In this document: in pieces, positions 60,501-64,000 of the stretch
Layout: each line of letters starts with the position of its first letter
Numbering within the stretch: position 1 is the stretch's first letter
Assembly: GCA_943737045.1 (NCBI GenBank)
Contig: CALSFV010000010.1
Location: 1,612,001-1,676,000, forward strand
From: Parapristionchus giblindavisi
Lineage: Eukaryota; Nematoda; Chromadorea; Rhabditida; Diplogasteridae
Reading direction: 5' to 3'
Length of the DNA: 64,000 bases
The notes under the pieces: model-generated
Databases searched by the model: none
What the model saw: the letters and a program-made list of their open reading frames with translations, nothing else
Told to the model about the DNA's origin: nothing
Program-made: the position numbers and the translations under genes

Positions 60501-63500
60501 CAATTCATGACGAGCCAACTGGTTGTGGTCTCATATATCATGTGATAGAACAAAAAATTCTGAATAAGACTCATTTCAGGTCACGACGATCTGTAACTAC
60601 ATATAGCGGCCATAGTAAACGAAGTACAAAAGTTACTTTCGCTCTGATATGCTCTGATATGATACAAATTCATTTATCACATGTCAAAATGGCAACGATA
60701 CCTGTCGTGCCATATACCGTTTGAAAGAGCAAAAAATTTTGAATAACATTATTGCTTCGTATGTAGAACAGTGGCCACTCGTGCCAAAGTGCAAAATTAT
60801 CTTTGTGTTCTCGGTGCATTTTTAGATATTAAACAATTCATGACGAGCCAAATGGTTGTGGTGTCATATATCATGTGATAGAACAAAAAATTCTGAATAA
60901 GACTCATTTCAGTTCACGACGATCTGTAATTTCATATAGCGGCCATAGTGACCGAAGTACAAAAGTAACTTTCGCTCTGATATGCTCTGATATGATACAA
61001 ATTGATTTATCACACGTCAAAATGGCAACGATACCTGTCGTGTCATATTCCGTTTGAAAGAGCAAAAAATTCTGAATAGGACTCATTTCAGTTCACGACG
61101 ATCTGTAATCTTTTATAGCGGCCATAGTGACCGAAGTACAAAAGTAACTTTCGCTCTGATATGGAAAAATTGATTTATCACATTTCAAAATGATTACGAT
61201 ACCTGTCGTGTCATATACCGTTTGAAACAGCAAAAAATTCTGAATAGGACTCATTTCAGTTCACGACGATCTGTAATCTTTTATAGCGGCCATAGTGACC
61301 GAAGTACAAAAGTAACTTTCGCTCTGATATGGAAAAATTGATTTATCACATTTCAAAATGATTACGATACCTGTCGTGTCATATACCGTTAGAAAGAGCA
61401 ACAAAATTTTGAATAAAATTATTGCTTCGTATGTAGAACAGTGGCCACTCGTGCCAAAGTGCAAAATTATCTTTGTGTTCTCGGTGCATTTTTAGATATT
61501 AAACAATTCATGACGAGCCAAATGGTTGTGGTATCATATATCATGTGATAGAACAAAACATTCTGAATAAGACTCATTTCAGGTCACGACGATCTGTAAC
61601 TACATATAGCGGCCATAGTGACCGAAGTACAAAAGTAACTTTCGCTCTGATATCCTCTGATATGATACAAATTGATTTATCACATGTCAAATGACAACGA
61701 TACCTGTCGTGCCATATACCGCTTGAAAGAGCAAAAAATTCACAATAAAATAACTGCTTCGTATGTAGAACAGTGGCCACTCGTGTCAAAGTACAAAATT
61801 ATCTTTGTGTTCTCGGTGCATTTTTAGATATTAAACAATTCATGACGAGCCAACTGGTTGTGGTCTCATATATCATGTGATAGAACAAAAAATTCTGAAT
61901 AAGACTCATTTCAGGTCACGACGATCTGTAACTACATATAGCGGCCATAGTAAACGAAGTACAAAAGTTACTTTCGCTCTGATATGCTCTGATATGATAC
62001 AAATTCATTTATCACATGTCAAAATGGCAACGATACCTGTCGTGCCATATACCGTTTGAAAGAGCAAAAAATTTTGAATAACATTATTGCTTCGTATGTA
62101 GAACAGTGGCCACTCGTGCCAAAGTGCAAAATTATCTTTGTGTTCTCGGTGCATTTTTAGATATTAAACAATTCATGACGAGCCAAATGGTTGTGGTGTC
62201 ATATATCATGTGATAGAACAAAAAATTCTGAATAAGACTCATTTCAGTTCACGACGATCTGTAATTTCATATAGCGGCCATAGTGACCGAAGTACAAAAG
62301 TAACTTTCGCTCTGATATGCTCTGATATGATACAAATTGATTTATCACACGTCAAAATGGCAACGATACCTGTCGTGTCATATTCCGTTTGAAAGAGCAA
62401 AAAATTCTGAATAGGACTCATTTCAGTTCACGACGATCTGTAATCTTTTATAGCGGCCATAGTGACCGAAGTACAAAAGTAACTTTCGCTCTGATATGGA
62501 AAAATTGATTTATCACATTTCAAAATGATTACGATACCTGTCGTGTCATATACCGTTTGAAACAGCAAAAAATTCTGAATAGGACTCATTTCAGTTCACG
62601 ACGATCTGTAATCTTTTATAGCGGCCATAGTGACCGAAGTACAAAAGTAACTTTCGCTCTGATATGGAAAAATTGATTTATCACATTTCAAAATGATTAC
62701 GATACCTGTCGTGTCATATACCGTTAGAAAGAGCAACAAAATTTTGAATAAAATTATTGCTTCGTATGTGCAACAGTTGCCACTCCCGCCAAAATACAAA
62801 ATTAACTTTGTGTTCTCGGTGCATTTTTAGATATTAAACAATTCATGACGAGCCAAATGGTTGTGGTGTCATATATCATGTGATAGAACAAAAAATTCTG
62901 AATAAGACTCATTTCAGTTCACAACGATCTGTAATTTCATATAGCGGCCACAGTGACCGAAGTACAAAAGTAACTTTCGCTCTGATATGCTCTGATATGA
63001 TACAAATTCATTTATCACATGTCAAAATGGCCACGATACCTGTCGTGTCATATACCGTTTGAAAGAGCAAAAAATTCTCAATAAAATTATTGCTTCGTAT
63101 GTGCAACAGTGGAAACTCCCGCCAAAATACAAAATTAACTTTGTGTTCTCGGTGCATTTTTAGATATTAAACAATTCATGACGAGCCAAATGGTTGTGGT
63201 GTCATATATCATGTGATAGAACAAAAAATTCTGAATAAGACTCATTTCAGTTCACAACGATCTGTAATTTCATATAGCGGCCACAGTGACCGAAGTACAA
63301 AAGTAACTTTCGCTCTGATATGCTCTGATATGATACAAATTCATTTATCACATGTCAAAATGGCCACGATACCTGTCGTGTCATATACCGTTTGAAAGAG
63401 CAAAAAATTCTCAATAAAATTATTGCTTCGTATGTGCAACAGTGGAAACTCCCGCCAAAATACAAAATTAACTTTGTGTTCTCGGTGCATTTTTAGATAT

Positions 63501-64000
63501 TAAACAATTCATGACGAGCCAAATGGTTGTGGTGTCATATATCATGTGATAGAACAAAAAATTCTGAATAAGACTCATTTCAGGTCACGACGATCTGTAA
63601 TTTCATATAGCGGCCATAGTGACCGAAGTACAAAAGTAACTTTCGCTCTGATATGCTCTGATATGATACAAATTGATTTATCACACGTCAAAATGGCAAC
63701 GATACCTGTCGTGTCATATTCCGTTTGAAAGAACAAAAAATTCTGAATAGGACTCATTTCAGTTCACGACGATCTGTAATCTTTTATGGCGGCCATAGTG
63801 ACCGAAGTACAAAAGTAACTTTCGCTCTGATATGGAAAAATTGATTTATCACATTTCAAAATGATTACGATACCTGTCGTGTCATATACCGTTTGAAACA
63901 GCAAAAAATTCTGAATAGGACTCATTTCAGTTCACGACGATCTGTAATCTTTTATAGCGGCCATAGTGACCGAAGTACAAAAGTAACTTTCGCTCTGATA
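57539..64000 (+). repeat. Satellite higher-order repeat family 4 (3,336-bp unit)
   Basis: The unit at 57539-60874 repeats from 60875 to the window end, with landmarks 57539/60875, 58541/61877 and 58874/62210. It contains A-A'-A'-B blocks and rare variants copied between units, such as TGTCAAATGACAAC (one A lost) near 58350 and 61686, and GAAAGAGCAACAAAATTTTG near 58060 and 61396. Confidence 0.92.

Noticed and set aside
19719..63757. Over a hundred 60-residue plus-strand frames (and 60-82-residue minus frames) in satellite monomers
   Set aside because: Monomer lengths (179, 168, 154) are not a common coding frame, starts are GTG or TTG, both strands are open at once, and conservation follows from satellite homogenisation. 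They are repeats, not a peptide gene family.
19505..64000. CRISPR-like array of regular repeats
   Set aside because: No short repeat with unique spacers. The whole 154-179-bp unit repeats, with eukaryotic transposons nearby.

Overview
This is a eukaryotic, almost certainly animal and most likely insect, window. It has no bacterial gene organisation. It carries a hAT element, mariner and Tc1-like elements, a CR1/L2-like LINE fragment, long satellite arrays, and short GT-AG introns with TACTAAC-like branch points. The species cannot be named from the sequence.

Layout. (1) 1-1453 and 4097-4205 are satellite, split by a 2,643-bp non-autonomous hAT element (1454-4096) with an 8-bp target duplication; the hAT itself contains a 460-bp mariner MITE. 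(2) 4206-19500 is a non-satellite island about 15 kb long. It holds two tandem copies of an unrecognised foldback sequence with compensatory base-pair changes (4672-4832 and 4973-5144), a putative promoter (5807-6061), a micro-exon gene (6124-14936), a second diverged copy of the promoter region (15110-15753), a 2-kb foldback transposon with long inverted repeats (15758-17762), and an isolated inverted satellite copy (18759-18992). (3) 19505-64000 is a head-to-tail satellite array of A (179 bp), A' (168 bp) and B (154 bp) monomers in several families of higher-order repeats. It is broken once by a 5'-truncated LINE (49589-50795).

The main discovery candidate is the gene at 6124-14936. What looks like a 138-bp minisatellite is an exon-intron array. 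It has 18 exons: 16 internal exons are each exactly 69 nt, phase 0 and stop-free, and most introns are also exactly 69 bp. The array opens with an in-frame ATG exon and closes with an in-frame TAA. The predicted product is 395 residues: 15 N-terminal residues, sixteen 23-residue repeats (acidic head, Arg/Gly-rich middle, KVRKIDI(H/Y)HLQK tail) and a 12-residue end. Exon number has grown by tandem duplication at three scales: 138 bp, 434 bp and 2,323 bp. The 2,323-bp unit carries a whole degenerate mariner, itself holding a Tc1-like foldback MITE, as an intron passenger. Upstream blocks of the gene, including ATGCAAAT octamers, recur at 15.1-15.7 kb, which suggests a broken tandem paralogue.

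The 60-residue ORFs repeated through the satellite are a by-product of near-identical monomers and are not called as genes.
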